Shown piece by piece: positions 21,192-31,990 of a stretch of DNA of 64,000 nucleotides (position 1 is the first letter of the stretch; each line of letters starts with the position of its first letter). The notes beneath the pieces were generated by a model that made no database searches, was not told where the DNA came from, and saw only the letters and a list, made by a program, of their open reading frames with translations. The position numbers were made by a program, and so were the translations under genes. The DNA comes from Bisgaardia hudsonensis (GTDB lineage Bacteria; Pseudomonadota; Gammaproteobacteria; Enterobacterales; Pasteurellaceae): NCBI RefSeq assembly GCF_004345785.1, contig NZ_SLXI01000005.1, positions 62,001 through 126,000 on the forward strand, in the 5' to 3' direction.

Positions 21192-22166
21192 TTAATAATC
21201 CAAATCGTCTTTATGTAAAAGATAGTCGGCTTTTAAAGCCTCTACTAATTCCACAAAATCATCAGGTAAGGGAGCGTACCATTCCATTAGCTCTCCTGTA
21301 ATTGGATGATTTAAACGTAGCATAACCGCATGTAATGCTTGACGTTTAAATGTTCTTAATACAGCCATAAAATCTTCACTAGCATTTTTTGGGGGACGTG
21401 GACGTCCACCATAGGTTTGATCCCCCAAAAGTGGGTGAGCAATGTGTGCCATATGTACACGAATTTGATGTGTTCGCCCCGTTTCTAAACGTAAACGTAA
21501 TCTTGTATAGTTACGAAAACGCTCCATAATACGATAATGGGTTACTGCTGGTTTTCCCATTGGATGTACTGCCATATGTGTTCGTTTAGTTGTGTGACGA
21601 GCCATCGGTTGATCAACCGTTCCACCTTTTGTCATAATGCCATAAGCTATTGCTTCATATTCACGAGTAATATTGCGTTTTTGAAGCTCTCGTACTAATT
21701 GAGTTTGTGCAGGAATCGTTTTAGCAACCACCATCAATCCTGTCGTATCTTTATCCAAACGATGAACTATCCCAGCTCTTGGTACTTCTGCAATTTCAGG
21801 ATAATGATAGAGTAGAGCATTTAATACTGTTCCTTTGGGATTACCTGCACCAGGATGAACCACGAAATTTTTAGGTTTATTAATCACAAGAATATGTTCA
21901 TCTTCATAGACAATATTTAATGCTAGATCTTCTGCTTCAAATCGATTTTCATCCTCAATTTCCACAATAATATCTATTTGCTCCCCCCCATAAACCTTTG
22001 CTCTTGGTATATTGGAAATGATTCCATTCACTTTAACACAATCCCCTTCAATCCAAGTTTTTAATCTTGAACGAGAATAATCAGGGAACAATTCCGCTAA
22101 AGTTTGGTCTAAACGAAGACCCATATGTTCTGACTGAACTTCAGCCGATAAAGTAATTTGTGTCAT
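21192..22166 (-). CDS. rluD: 23S rRNA pseudouridine synthase D
   Basis: Enzyme of 324 residues that makes pseudouridines in helix 69 of 23S rRNA. An N-terminal S4 domain (SRSRLKTWIEGDCVKVNG) precedes the catalytic core, whose aspartate is in GIVHRLDKDTTGLMVVAKT. The neighbouring divergent gene is bamD, an arrangement shared with E. coli. Confidence 0.97.
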   Translation of the reverse strand: MTQITLSAEVQSEHMGLRLDQTLAELFPDYSRSRLKTWIEGDCVKVNGIISNIPRAKVYGGEQIDIIVEIEDENRFEAEDLALNIVYEDEHILVINKPKNFVVHPGAGNPKGTVLNALLYHYPEIAEVPRAGIVHRLDKDTTGLMVVAKTIPAQTQLVRELQKRNITREYEAIAYGIMTKGGTVDQPMARHTTKRTHMAVHPMGKPAVTHYRIMERFRNYTRLRLRLETGRTHQIRVHMAHIAHPLLGDQTYGGRPRPPKNASEDFMAVLRTFKRQALHAVMLRLNHPITGELMEWYAPLPDDFVELVEALKADYLLHKDDLDY

Positions 22167-22259
22167 AAATAAAATCCGTGAATTGAATAATTAAACAATG
22201 TTCTATAGAATGGAAACATTATATCATCTATTGGTACTCATAAACATAAGGATTAACCA

Positions 22260-23048
22260 ATGTTAAAACTAAAATCTCTTGCTGTTATAGCACTAACTGC
22301 ATTTACTATCAGTGCTTGCTCCAATTCAAATAAAGATGTTGAAAATATTTCTGTTCAAGATCTTTATACAAAAGGTCAAACTTATCTACAAAATGCTGAT
22401 TATTCACAGGCTATTCGTTATTTAGATACTGTTGAAAAACGTTTTCCAGCAAGTACTTATAGTGAACAAACACAACTAAATTTAATTTACGCCTATTACA
22501 AATCTCAAGATTATCAACAAGCATTAACAGCAGCAAATCGTTTTCTTAAACAGCACCCACATAGCCAAAACCTCGATTATATTATTTACATGGTTGGTTT
22601 AACAAACTTCATATTAGGTGATAATTGGCTACAAGATTTATTTAAAGTTGATAGAGCCACAAGAGAAAGTTCATCAATCAGAACCGCCTTTGCTAACTTT
22701 CAAGTTTTAGTACAAAACTTTCCAAATAGTCCCTATGCAGCTGACGCTATTGCAAGAATGGCTTATATTAAAGCAAGTCTAGCGCGTCATGAGTTAGCTA
22801 TTACAAAATTTTATGCTAAACGTGATGCGCATGTAGCTGTTGCTAATCGAGTAACTGGAATGTTAAGACAACATCCAGATACACAAGCTACTCTTGATGC
22901 ATTACCATTAATGAAAGAGGCTTATGAAAAAATGAGTCTACCAACATTAGCTCAGCAAGTGGAAACCTTAATTCAAGCAAATAAAGGAAAGAAATTTGAG
23001 AAAATAACCAAACCTAAAAAACCCCAAATAATAGCGCCTAAGAATTGA
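22260..23048 (+). CDS. bamD: Outer membrane assembly lipoprotein BamD
   Basis: Essential lipoprotein of the BAM complex, 262 residues. The lipobox ends ISAC with the acylated cysteine at 20. Tetratricopeptide-type helices follow (ASTYSEQTQLNLIYAYYKSQDY). It sits on the periplasmic face of the outer membrane and helps BamA insert barrels, including the autotransporter in this window. It is divergent from rluD. Confidence 0.96.
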   Translation: MLKLKSLAVIALTAFTISACSNSNKDVENISVQDLYTKGQTYLQNADYSQAIRYLDTVEKRFPASTYSEQTQLNLIYAYYKSQDYQQALTAANRFLKQHPHSQNLDYIIYMVGLTNFILGDNWLQDLFKVDRATRESSSIRTAFANFQVLVQNFPNSPYAADAIARMAYIKASLARHELAITKFYAKRDAHVAVANRVTGMLRQHPDTQATLDALPLMKEAYEKMSLPTLAQQVETLIQANKGKKFEKITKPKKPQIIAPKN

Positions 23049-23228
23049 TAATTGACTATTTTAATAAATAGTGTGTTAAAAATGGGTCAATTTTAACACA
23101 CTTGTACAACAATTCTTCGAATATTCGTTAACAATATGATTATAAACAAAAATAATATAATGTTTTGTGAATTATTTTTATACTGAATCAAAAAATAAAG
23201 TAAATTAAATACCATCAAGGTCAACATA

Positions 23229-23942
23229 ATGGATAAAGAAAATATAAAACAACAAGTTGTTCAATTTCTGCAATCACATCCTGATTTTTTTAAAAATCAC
23301 CTTGATTTATTAGACTGCTTGATTGTGCCACATAACCAAAGTGGCACAATATCTTTGATTGAAATGCAATTAGCTCGTCAGCGAGAAAAAATACAACAAC
23401 TTGAAAAATCATTACAATTATTTGCTCAATTAGCGAACCAACAACAAGATATTTTCTTTGCCTTAATGCCCTTACAACAAAAGCTCTCACAATGTAATAC
23501 ATTAACAGACGGAATTACTACAATTAATCAATGGGCAAAAGAATGGGAATTACAACAAGCTAAAATTTTATTATTTACGAATAAATGGCATAAACATAAT
23601 GAATTATTAGAAGATTATTGGCTTGATCCTAAGGCTTTTGAAATTATTCGCCTAGAACGTTTTGGCTTACGCCGTTTTTATCTTGGTAATATGACAAATA
23701 AAGAAAAATCATTACTTTTTTTAGCAAATGAATTTCCTATTGGATCAGTTGCTTGCTGTCTGTTAGGTACAAAAACAAGCCAAAATGCTACCGCACTACT
23801 TATATTTTCCTCAAGAGATACACAACATTTCCACAATGGGCAAGACACAAAATTTTTAAAACACTTGGTTGACATTGTTGAGCTACATTTAAGCAGATGG
23901 CTATCAAATCATTGGGATAATATGCAATGCAACAACTATTAA
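23229..23942 (+). CDS. DUF484 family protein
   Basis: Protein of 237 residues with the DUF484 N terminus ([16 protein letters not shown]) followed by a coiled stretch and a GAF-like domain. Its function is not established. It lies directly before xerC and overlaps it by 16 bases, the same order as in E. coli. Confidence 0.9.
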   Translation: MDKENIKQQVVQFLQSHPDFFKNHLDLLDCLIVPHNQSGTISLIEMQLARQREKIQQLEKSLQLFAQLANQQQDIFFALMPLQQKLSQCNTLTDGITTINQWAKEWELQQAKILLFTNKWHKHNELLEDYWLDPKAFEIIRLERFGLRRFYLGNMTNKEKSLLFLANEFPIGSVACCLLGTKTSQNATALLIFSSRDTQHFHNGQDTKFLKHLVDIVELHLSRWLSNHWDNMQCNNY

Positions 23943-24814
23943 ATAAATACTGGGCTTATTTACGTATAGAGAGACAAGTTAGTCCTTACACACTTACTAA
24001 TTATCAACACCAACTCAACACTGTTTTAAAGATTTTACAACAAAATGATATTCAATGCTGGCAACAGATCACACCTAGTATTGTACGTTTTGTCCTTGCT
24101 CAAAGTAAAAAAGAAGGATTAAAAGAAAAAAGTCTTGCCTTACGTCTATCCGCTTTCCGACAATTTCTCAATTATCTAGTGCAACAAAATGAAATCAAGG
24201 TTAATCCAGCAACAGGAATATCTTCACCGAAACAAGCAAAACATCTCCCTAAAAATATTGATAGTGAACAAATTCAACAGCTACTGGCTAATGATAGTAA
24301 AGAGCCTATTGATATTCGAGATAGAGCAATGTTAGAGTTAATGTACAGTTCAGGACTGCGACTCTCAGAATTAAATAGTCTAAATTTAAACAGTATTAAC
24401 ACCAGAGTTCGAGAATTACGAGTAATCGGAAAAGGAAATAAAGAACGTATTTTACCCTTTGGTCGTTACGCTTCAAAAGCGATCCAAGATTGGTTAAAAG
24501 TACGACAATTATTTAACCCAAAAGATGACGCATTATTTGTCAGCCAACTTGGCAATCGGTTGTCTAACCGATCAATTCAAAAAAGAATGGAAACTTGGGG
24601 GATTCGACAAGGATTAACCAACCACTTAAATCCCCACAAGTTACGCCATTCTTTTGCAACACATATGCTAGAAAGTAGTTCTGACCTTCGAGCAGTACAA
24701 GAGCTATTAGGGCATAGCAGTTTATCAACAACTCAAATTTATACCCATTTAGATTTTCAGCATTTAGCCCAAGTATATGATTCTGCTCATCCGAGAGCAA
24801 AAAGGAAAAAATAA
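23927..24814 (+). CDS. xerC: Tyrosine recombinase XerC
   Basis: Recombinase of 295 residues that, with XerD, resolves chromosome dimers at dif. An N-terminal SAM-like domain (residues 1-90) precedes the catalytic domain with Arg in [31 protein letters not shown] and the nucleophilic Tyr in IYTHLD. It is cotranscribed with DUF484 upstream and the HAD gene downstream. Confidence 0.96.
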   Translation: MQQLLNKYWAYLRIERQVSPYTLTNYQHQLNTVLKILQQNDIQCWQQITPSIVRFVLAQSKKEGLKEKSLALRLSAFRQFLNYLVQQNEIKVNPATGISSPKQAKHLPKNIDSEQIQQLLANDSKEPIDIRDRAMLELMYSSGLRLSELNSLNLNSINTRVRELRVIGKGNKERILPFGRYASKAIQDWLKVRQLFNPKDDALFVSQLGNRLSNRSIQKRMETWGIRQGLTNHLNPHKLRHSFATHMLESSSDLRAVQELLGHSSLSTTQIYTHLDFQHLAQVYDSAHPRAKRKK

Positions 24815-24818
24815 AAAT

Positions 24819-25529
24819 ATGATAAAATACCACCGCACTTTACAACCTTTTAAGGTAATCAGTTTTGATCTGGATGACACATTATATGACAATACACAAA
24901 CTATCCAGCTTGCTGTTCAACATTTTCTTGAACATTTAAAAGATCTCAGCAAAATCCCAGAACTCACTTATGAATACTGGGGAATGTGGAAAATGAAAGT
25001 GCAAGAAGAATATCCCCTTTTAGCTGAAGACGTTATTGCTTGGCGAATTAAAACAATAGAAGAATTACTAAAACATCATCATAAAAGTGCGGTTGAAATT
25101 AAACACATATCTGAACAAACAATGAAAACCTTTATTAAATGGCGACATAAAATTGATGTCCCAGAAGAAAGTATTTATGTATTAGAGCAACTTGCTAAAA
25201 AATATCCATTAGTTGCATTAACAAATGGAAATGTAGAGCCTACAAAAATTGGCTTAAATCAATTCCAATTTGTGTGGCGAGGCGGCAAACAAGGTCGAGC
25301 AAAGCCTCACCCCGATCTATTTCAGCAAACTACAGCATATTTTAAGATACAACCACAAGAGATCTTGCATATTGGTGATAATTTAATTTCAGATATACAA
25401 GGGGCAATACAAGCAAACTGCCAAGCGGTATGGTTGAATGTATCAGAAAAATCCCATCAATTTACTGAAAAAGACACTTTACCAACAGTCGAAATAGATA
25501 AACTACCATTGCTATTAGAACTCGTATAG
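24819..25529 (+). CDS. yigB: HAD-family phosphatase YigB
   Basis: Haloacid dehalogenase-type phosphatase of 236 residues. E. coli YigB removes phosphate from a riboflavin precursor. Motif I FDLDDTLYD, motif II ALTNGN and motifs III/IV KPHPDLF and HIGDNLISDI are present. The ATG at 24819 lies 4 bases after the xerC stop; an in-frame ATG at 24777 would lie within xerC and adds unmatched residues. Uptake cores are at 24832 and 25085. Confidence 0.9.
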   Translation: MIKYHRTLQPFKVISFDLDDTLYDNTQTIQLAVQHFLEHLKDLSKIPELTYEYWGMWKMKVQEEYPLLAEDVIAWRIKTIEELLKHHHKSAVEIKHISEQTMKTFIKWRHKIDVPEESIYVLEQLAKKYPLVALTNGNVEPTKIGLNQFQFVWRGGKQGRAKPHPDLFQQTTAYFKIQPQEILHIGDNLISDIQGAIQANCQAVWLNVSEKSHQFTEKDTLPTVEIDKLPLLLELV

Positions 25530-25542
25530 CTTATTAATTAAT

Positions 25543-25896
25543 TTAAAGCTTACCTTTTTCAATAATAATTCCAACATTGTTTGCTTGAGCAATGGCACTT
25601 GGCTTACTTAATTTTAATCGCAACCATGAAATAGCGAATTGTTGCTGTAATTTCTCCGCAACCTCGTAAGCAACACGCTCAATTAATAGAAATGGCTTAG
25701 ACTCAACATAATCAATAATAAATTCACTCACTTCTGCATAATTTAAGCAATAAGCAACATCATCAGTTTCTGCGGCTTGCTTAGAATCCCAAGCCATTTC
25801 AATATCAAAGATTAATTTTTGTTTAATTTTTTGTTCCCAATCATAAACACCAATTTGAGAAAATACCGTCAATCCTTCTATAAATACTTTATCCAT
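25543..25896 (-). CDS. folB: Dihydroneopterin aldolase
   Basis: Folate-pathway enzyme of 117 residues that splits dihydroneopterin. The N-terminal FIEGLTVFSQIGVYDWEQKIKQ is the family signature; a Glu in YCLNYAEV and the Lys in LKLSKPSAI complete the site. It converges on yigB and is divergent from plsY, as in E. coli. Confidence 0.95.
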   Translation of the reverse strand: MDKVFIEGLTVFSQIGVYDWEQKIKQKLIFDIEMAWDSKQAAETDDVAYCLNYAEVSEFIIDYVESKPFLLIERVAYEVAEKLQQQFAISWLRLKLSKPSAIAQANNVGIIIEKGKL

Positions 25897-25999
25897 TCGT
25901 TAAATCCTCCAATAATTAAAATTTTATTAGGTGTATGCTACCAATTTTATGTACAATGAACGAACAATTTTTTCGTTTATTTCTAATTTGGTCAAAATA

Positions 26000-26596
26000 A
26001 TGAGCATATTCGCCCTTTTATATATGATATTCGCCTATTTATTAGGCTCTATATCCAGTGCTATTTTAATATGTAGATTACTCAAATTGCCCGACCCTCG
26101 TCAATCAGGATCAAATAATCCAGGTGCAACAAATGTACTACGTATTGGTGGACGTTGGGCTGCATTAGCTGTTCTAATTTTTGATATATTAAAAGGTATG
26201 TTGCCAGTTTGGCTTGGTTACTATCTTGGTTTTAGTCAATTTGAACTCGGTATGATCGCATTAGCAGCTTGCTTAGGTCATATTTTTCCGATTTTCTTTA
26301 ATTTTAAAGGAGGGAAAGGCGTGGCTACCGCTTTTGGTGCAATTGCCCCCATAGGTTGGAGTGTTGCGGGTTTAATGCTAGGAACGTGGCTACTTGTGTT
26401 TTTAATTAGTGGCTATTCTTCATTAAGTGCGGTTATTACTGCACTTACAATACCTTTTTATGTATGGTGGTTTAAACCAGAATTTACCTTTCCCGTAGCG
26501 TTAGTTTGCTGTTTACTGGTATATCGCCATCACGATAATATACAACGCCTATGGCGTGGACAAGAAGATAAAGTATGGAAAAAATTTAAAAAATAA
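26000..26596 (+). CDS. plsY: Acyl-phosphate:glycerol-3-phosphate acyltransferase
   Basis: Inner-membrane enzyme of 198 residues with about five helices that adds the first acyl chain to glycerol 3-phosphate. Motifs: [20 protein letters not shown] and [19 protein letters not shown]. The start at 26000 matches homologues; the open frame upstream runs back to 25931 but that part is not conserved. An uptake core is at 26425. Confidence 0.94.
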   Translation: MSIFALLYMIFAYLLGSISSAILICRLLKLPDPRQSGSNNPGATNVLRIGGRWAALAVLIFDILKGMLPVWLGYYLGFSQFELGMIALAACLGHIFPIFFNFKGGKGVATAFGAIAPIGWSVAGLMLGTWLLVFLISGYSSLSAVITALTIPFYVWWFKPEFTFPVALVCCLLVYRHHDNIQRLWRGQEDKVWKKFKK

Positions 26597-26598
26597 AA

Positions 26599-26630
26599 CA
26601 CCCTATCATTATCAATAATAGGGTGCTTTT
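26599..26630. terminator. Bidirectional terminator between plsY and deoD
   Basis: CACCCTAT (26599-26606) pairs with ATAGGGTG (26618-26625) with A and T runs on the outer sides. It serves the two converging genes. Confidence 0.8.
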
Positions 26631-26643
26631 GGATAAAAATACC

Positions 26644-27360
26644 TTAAAGTTTATCACCAATTAATACAGACTCTAATGCAATTTCAATCATTTCATTAAA
26701 GGTTAATTGACGCTCTTCCGCTGTTGTTTGTTCATGAGTACGAATATGATCTGAAACAGTACAAATCGTTAATGCTTTTGCACCAAATTCTGCGGCTACC
26801 CCATAAATACCAGCGGCTTCCATTTCCACTCCTAAAATGCCATATTTTTCCATTACATCAAACATTTCAGTATCTGGAGAATAGAATAAATCAGCAGAGA
26901 AAAGGTTACCTACTTTTACAGCAATCCCTTTATTTTCTGCAGCTTGTACTGCAGCTCTTGCCATATCAAAATCAGCAATGGCAGAAAAATCATGATCTTT
27001 AAAACGAATACGATTTACTTTAGAATCCGTACAAGCACCAATTCCAATAATAACATCACGAATTTTTACATCCATACGAACCGCGCCACAAGAACCAACA
27101 CGGATAATTTTTTTCACGCCGTATTCAGTAATTAGCTCTTTTGAATAAATAGAACAAGAAGGAATACCCATTCCATGTCCCATTACTGATATTTTTCTAC
27201 CTTTATAAGTTCCAGTATAGCCAAGCATATTGCGAACATTAGTGACTTCTTTGGCATTTTCTAAGAATGTTTCGGCTATATATTTAGCTCTAAGTGGATC
27301 CCCTGGCATTAATACAACATCTGCAAATGCACCTTCTGGTGCGTTAATATGTGGAGTCAT
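26644..27360 (-). CDS. deoD: Purine-nucleoside phosphorylase DeoD
   Basis: Hexameric phosphorylase of 238 residues that splits purine (deoxy)nucleosides with phosphate. [31 protein letters not shown] and the late TICTVSDHI are family marks. Two ATGs are adjacent (27363 and 27360); the second has better spacing from AAGGA. It overlaps the end of the deoB-like gene by 17 bases, so translation is coupled. Confidence 0.96.
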   Translation of the reverse strand: MTPHINAPEGAFADVVLMPGDPLRAKYIAETFLENAKEVTNVRNMLGYTGTYKGRKISVMGHGMGIPSCSIYSKELITEYGVKKIIRVGSCGAVRMDVKIRDVIIGIGACTDSKVNRIRFKDHDFSAIADFDMARAAVQAAENKGIAVKVGNLFSADLFYSPDTEMFDVMEKYGILGVEMEAAGIYGVAAEFGAKALTICTVSDHIRTHEQTTAEERQLTFNEMIEIALESVLIGDKL

Positions 27361-28606
27361 CATTTTTTCCTTCTTTTTGATTAAAATTAACAATTGGAAC
27401 ACCATAATCCATTTCAGATAAACCAAAATAGTTAGCAATAGTTTGTCCAATATCCGCAAAAGTATCCCGCTTTCCTAAAAAGCCACTAGGGATATTCGCA
27501 CCATAAATTAAAACAGGAACGTATTCTCTTGTATGCCCTTTACCCGATACCGTTAAATCACCACCATTAGCAGCCGTTAAAATAATAATATCTTCATCTG
27601 TTACCAATTTTAATAACTCAGGTAAGCGACGATCAAAATATTCTAACTCTGCTGCATAATTTGCAACATCTGCATGATGACCAAATTCAGTATCAAAATT
27701 AATAAAATTAGTAAATACGAGAGTATTTTCCCCCGCTCTTTTTACTTCTAATAAAGTTTTATCAAATAGTTCCTCAATTGTTGTCGCTTTTACTTTCCTT
27801 GTAATACCAGCATAAGCATAAACATCAGCAATTTTACCAATAGCAACAACTTCCCCTTGCTTTTCATCAACTAGTTTATCTAATACCGTTTTTACTGGAG
27901 GCTCAATAGCATAATCCTTTCTATTACCCGTGCGAATAAAGCCCGAAATTTTATCCCCAATAAATGGTCTTGCAATCACCCGACCAATATTATAATCATC
28001 TAGCTCTTCACGAACAATTTGGCAAAGTTCATACAATTTTTCCAACCCATATATTTCCTCATGACAGGCTATCTGAAATACAGAATCAGAGGAAGTATAA
28101 AAAATAGGCTTACCCGTTTCAATATGTTGCTCAGCAAAGCGTTCAAGAATCTCAGAGCCAGACAAAAGACAATTTCCTAAATATCCGGAAATATTTGCTT
28201 TTTTGACAATCCGTTGCAATAACTCATCGGGAAAACTATTACATTCATCAGGAAAAGTCCCCCAATTTAATAAAATAGGTACTCCCGTAATTTCCCAATG
28301 CCCAGATAACGTATCCTTTCCTGAAGAAATTTCTTGTGCATAAGTATAGGCATTATGAATATCAACATTTTGCTGAAAATTTGCCGGTAACTGCCCTGAA
28401 GCCTTCTCTGCCACTAAACCCAAACCGAGTTTTTCAAGATTAGGTAATGTTAGCCCACCTTTACGCTCTGCGGTATTAGCCAAACCATCTGCACATTGTT
28501 GTGCAATATGCATTAATGTATTTGCCCCTTTGTCACCAAATTTATCGGCATCTGGACTAGCCCCAATGCCTAAAGAATCTAGCACCATTACAAATACTCG
28601 TTTCAT
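27344..28606 (-). CDS. deoB: Phosphopentomutase DeoB with altered metal site
   Basis: Protein of 420 residues with close similarity to DeoB along its full length ([56 protein letters not shown]). DeoB interconverts (deoxy)ribose 1- and 5-phosphate with two manganese ions. The nucleophile T99 and the ligands D10, D305, H310 and H358 are kept, but the usual TADHG motif reads TAANG: both the Asp and the His that bind one metal are replaced (A346, N347). No frameshift explains this. The protein may be impaired, or use a different metal arrangement. Confidence 0.9.
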   Translation of the reverse strand: MKRVFVMVLDSLGIGASPDADKFGDKGANTLMHIAQQCADGLANTAERKGGLTLPNLEKLGLGLVAEKASGQLPANFQQNVDIHNAYTYAQEISSGKDTLSGHWEITGVPILLNWGTFPDECNSFPDELLQRIVKKANISGYLGNCLLSGSEILERFAEQHIETGKPIFYTSSDSVFQIACHEEIYGLEKLYELCQIVREELDDYNIGRVIARPFIGDKISGFIRTGNRKDYAIEPPVKTVLDKLVDEKQGEVVAIGKIADVYAYAGITRKVKATTIEELFDKTLLEVKRAGENTLVFTNFINFDTEFGHHADVANYAAELEYFDRRLPELLKLVTDEDIIILTAANGGDLTVSGKGHTREYVPVLIYGANIPSGFLGKRDTFADIGQTIANYFGLSEMDYGVPIVNFNQKEGKNDDSTY

Positions 28607-28645
28607 CGTATTCTCCAGAGATCAAGCTGAACATTTTCCTCTAAA

Positions 28646-28678
28646 AAATTACACCACGTTTGTATCGTGGTGTAATTT
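28646..28678 (-). terminator. Terminator after nupC
   Basis: A perfect 13-bp inverted repeat (28646-28658 with 28666-28678), 7-nt loop, followed on the minus strand by a T run. It lies between nupC and deoB, so deoBD is transcribed by readthrough or from its own promoter. Confidence 0.75.
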
Positions 28679-28734
28679 AAAGATCCATTACTTATATACA
28701 TAAAATAAGCAATTAAAGTATATAGTATAGAAAA

Positions 28735-29994
28735 TCAAAGAGGTGCACCACTTAATCCGATAAATAATCCAGCAATAGTTGCACTCATTAAGTTCGCTAA
28801 AGAAGCAGCAATCACCGCTTTAATACCAAGACGAGCAATATCACCACGACGGCTTGGCGCTAGTGCACCTAAACCACCAATTAAAATAGCGATTGAGCTA
28901 AAGTTAGCAAAACCACATAATGCAAAAGTAATAATTGCTTTTGTTTTATCACCTAACTGAACTGCTGCATCCGCTGCCAAATACGGTGTAAATTCTAAGT
29001 AACCTACAAATTCATTAATAGCTAATTTTGTACCAATCATACGACCCGCAATTTCAGCATCAGCCCAAGGCACACCAATAATCCAAGCTAACGGTTTAAA
29101 AACATAACCTAAAATTAGACCTAATGATAATTCAGGGTGATCAAACCAACCACCAACACCACCTAATATACCATTAATTAATGCAATTAATGCCACGAAT
29201 GCAATTAACATTGCACCTACATTTAATGCTAAATTCATACCCGATGATGCACCACCAGCAGCGGCATCAAGAATATTAGCAGGTTTTTCTAAGTCAACTT
29301 TAGAAATATCATCATTAAATTTCTCTGTCTGAGGTACCATTATTTTAGCAAATAACAAACCAGCAGGTGCTGCCATAAATGAGGCGGCAATTAAGTAAGT
29401 TAGAGGTACGCCCATACCTGCATAGCCAGCTAGTACAGAACCTGCGATAGAAGCTAAACCACCACACATTACAGCAAATAACTCTGATTCCGTCATTTTT
29501 GCAATATAAGGTTTAACAATAAGAGGAGCTTCAGTTTGCCCAACAAAAATATTTGCAGCAGCAGACATAGACTCAGACTGAGAAGTACCTAACGCTTTTT
29601 GCAGAGCTCCACCAATAATACGGATAATCCATTGCATCACACCAATGTAATATAATACCGAGATTAATGCAGAAAAGAATATGATTATAGGTAATACATT
29701 AATTGCAAAAATAAAACCTAACGAACTCATTGAACCATCAGCACCTGGTGCTAAACCACCAAATAAAAAGCGAATACCATCATATCCATAATTAATTACC
29801 GTTTGCACTGCATCAGCAGCTACTTTCAACGCATTACGACCCTGTGGAACATAAAGGATTAATGCTCCCATAGAAATCTGAATTAATAATGCACCAAACA
29901 CCGTGCGATAACTAATTGCTCGACGATTGCTTGAAAATAATATCGCAATCGCTAATAGCACAAAAATACCAACAATACTAATTAACGTACCCAT
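28735..29994 (-). CDS. nupC: Concentrative nucleoside transporter (NupC family)
   Basis: Inner-membrane symporter of 419 residues with about ten helices. Family regions include [44 protein letters not shown] and [12 protein letters not shown]. The start at 29994 ([10 protein letters not shown]) has AAGGA 8 bases upstream. It supplies nucleosides to DeoD/DeoB encoded next. A CRP-like site lies upstream. Confidence 0.93.
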   Translation of the reverse strand: MGTLISIVGIFVLLAIAILFSSNRRAISYRTVFGALLIQISMGALILYVPQGRNALKVAADAVQTVINYGYDGIRFLFGGLAPGADGSMSSLGFIFAINVLPIIIFFSALISVLYYIGVMQWIIRIIGGALQKALGTSQSESMSAAANIFVGQTEAPLIVKPYIAKMTESELFAVMCGGLASIAGSVLAGYAGMGVPLTYLIAASFMAAPAGLLFAKIMVPQTEKFNDDISKVDLEKPANILDAAAGGASSGMNLALNVGAMLIAFVALIALINGILGGVGGWFDHPELSLGLILGYVFKPLAWIIGVPWADAEIAGRMIGTKLAINEFVGYLEFTPYLAADAAVQLGDKTKAIITFALCGFANFSSIAILIGGLGALAPSRRGDIARLGIKAVIAASLANLMSATIAGLFIGLSGAPL

Positions 29995-30058
29995 ACTTGT
30001 TTTCCTTTTCTTTAGTCCTAAGATAATTAAATTAAACATCAAGCTTTTTTCGGCGAGC

Positions 30059-30104
30059 ATTGTACTACAAAAATTATTCATCAAACATGATCAAATTCAC
30101 AATA
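30059..30104 (-). promoter_or_regulatory. nupC promoter with a CRP-like site
   Basis: Bases 30083-30104 match the 22-base CRP consensus at 15 positions, with a perfect TCACA half and a weaker CATGA half. A minus-strand TACAAT at 30064 to 30059 would put the transcription start near 30052, so the site is centred at about -41.5, a class II activator position. The call rests on pattern alone. Confidence 0.45.
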
Positions 30105-30206
30105 AATCACTTTTTCTAAAATTTTTAGAAAAATTTTCCCATAAGCTATTTGATATCAATACTATTCTACTTTATTATTTCCTCAAAAATAAGAATATAA
30201 AGGTGT

Positions 30207-30851
30207 ATGAAAAAAGATTTTAGAGTATTACCAAGAACAATTTGGACAGCAAAATCGCTTTGGAAAATAGAATTAATCCCACTAATTGTACTAACCATTG
30301 CATTGAGTGTGCTTGGTATTGGGGAAGGACTATTATTGCTTTCTGGCTTAGGGTCTTCACCTTGGACAGTTTTTGCACAAGGTATTGCAATACAAACGCA
30401 CATAAGTATTGGCTGGGTATCATTAATTATCAGTATTAGTGTTATGTTACTTTGGATCCCATTAAAACTTAAGGCAGGTTTTGGTACTCTACTAAATATT
30501 CTTTTTGTTGCACTATTTTTAGGATTAACTGCTGCACTTGTTCCCGCACCAACGGAGCTAATCAGCCAATTTATCTATGCAATAACTGGCATTATTATTC
30601 TAGGAATAGCCACCGTCTTTTATCTAACTATTCATCAAGGGGCAGGACCAAGAGATGGGTTAATGGTAGGATTATGCTATAAATTTCGCTGGAAAGTAGG
30701 TATTGTGCGTACAATACTAGAAGTTACTGTCTGTTCTCTTGGCTATTTACTCGGCGGAACAGTCGGTATCGGCACATTATTATTTGCTTTTGGCATCGGT
30801 TTCGTTATTCAAATTACCTTAAATATTATTATAAAATTACATCAAAATTAA
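30207..30851 (+). CDS. YczE/YitT-like integral membrane protein
   Basis: Protein of 214 residues with five or six hydrophobic helices and the family segments LLLSGLGSSPWTVF and HQGAGPRDGLMVGL. Members of this family (YczE, YyaS) are of unknown function, some next to transporter or regulator genes. It is divergent from nupC. An uptake core overlaps the stop codon region. Confidence 0.75.
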   Translation: MKKDFRVLPRTIWTAKSLWKIELIPLIVLTIALSVLGIGEGLLLLSGLGSSPWTVFAQGIAIQTHISIGWVSLIISISVMLLWIPLKLKAGFGTLLNILFVALFLGLTAALVPAPTELISQFIYAITGIIILGIATVFYLTIHQGAGPRDGLMVGLCYKFRWKVGIVRTILEVTVCSLGYLLGGTVGIGTLLFAFGIGFVIQITLNIIIKLHQN

Positions 30852-30923
30852 CCGCACTTTTATATCCTATGTTAAACTGGCAAACACAATTTCAATAGTA
30901 GCAATCCAACTTATTTTATTTTT

Positions 30924-31979
30924 ATGAAAAAATGTTTATTTATTTTATTATTACTAATCGCTCTAGCAATCACAGCGACTTATTGGGGATATACAAAGAT
31001 TAATACCTTTATTAATCAACCCATTCAAAAAAGTGAACAACTACTTACTATTGAACGAGGAACTACAAGTAAAAAATTAGCCACATTATTAGAACAAAAA
31101 AAGATCCTAACAGATGCTCAACTCTTACCCTATCTACTAAAACTACAACCACAATTAAATAAAATTAAAGCGGGTACTTACAGCCTAGAAGGGATAGAAA
31201 ACGTCAATCAATTATTAACACTATTCAATTCAGGAAAAGAAGTACAATTTCAAGTACAATTTATCGAAGGGAAAACCTTCAATGAATGGAGAAAAGATCT
31301 CGAAAAAGCACCGCACTTACAGCAAACCTTAATGGGAAAAAGAGATCAAGATATTTTTCAACTTTTGGTATTACCTGATTATGCGAAACCAAAAGATAAA
31401 AAACAAAAACTCAATTATGAATGGCAAAATTTAGATGGCTGGCTCTATGCAGATACTTATAGCTATACGCCGAACTCTACGGATCTTGAATTATTAAAAC
31501 GAGCGGCAAACCGTCTAGTCAAAACACTAGAACAAGCGTGGCAACAACGTGATAAAGATCTACCATTAAAAACCCCTTATGAAATGTTAATTTTAGCTTC
31601 AATAGTCGAAAAAGAAACAGGTATCGCAGCAGAAAGACCACGTGTAGCCTCCGTTTTTATTAATCGGCTCAACAAAGGAATGAAATTACAAACCGATCCA
31701 ACGGTTATTTATGGTATGGGGGATAATTATAACGGTAATATCCGTAAAAAAGATCTCGAAACAGCCACCGCATATAACACTTATGTAATCGATGGATTAC
31801 CACCTACTCCTATTGCAATGGTAACGGAAAGTGCTATTCAAGCAGTTGCACACCCAGAAAAGACAGACTTTTTATACTTTGTGGCTGATGGTACAGGTGG
31901 ACATAAATTTACGAAAAATCTAGCAGATCATAACCGTGCGGTAAAAGAATATTTACGTTGGTATCGTAATCAAAAATAA
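30924..31979 (+). CDS. mltG: Endolytic murein transglycosylase MltG
   Basis: Inner-membrane enzyme of 351 residues that cuts nascent glycan strands and so sets their length. An N-terminal anchor helix (3-22) is followed by a LysM-like region and the YceG domain with the catalytic Glu in [20 protein letters not shown]. It heads the mltG-tmk-holB-tatD cluster. Confidence 0.95.
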   Translation: MKKCLFILLLLIALAITATYWGYTKINTFINQPIQKSEQLLTIERGTTSKKLATLLEQKKILTDAQLLPYLLKLQPQLNKIKAGTYSLEGIENVNQLLTLFNSGKEVQFQVQFIEGKTFNEWRKDLEKAPHLQQTLMGKRDQDIFQLLVLPDYAKPKDKKQKLNYEWQNLDGWLYADTYSYTPNSTDLELLKRAANRLVKTLEQAWQQRDKDLPLKTPYEMLILASIVEKETGIAAERPRVASVFINRLNKGMKLQTDPTVIYGMGDNYNGNIRKKDLETATAYNTYVIDGLPPTPIAMVTESAIQAVAHPEKTDFLYFVADGTGGHKFTKNLADHNRAVKEYLRWYRNQK

Positions 31980-31990
31980 AAGGAAATAAG

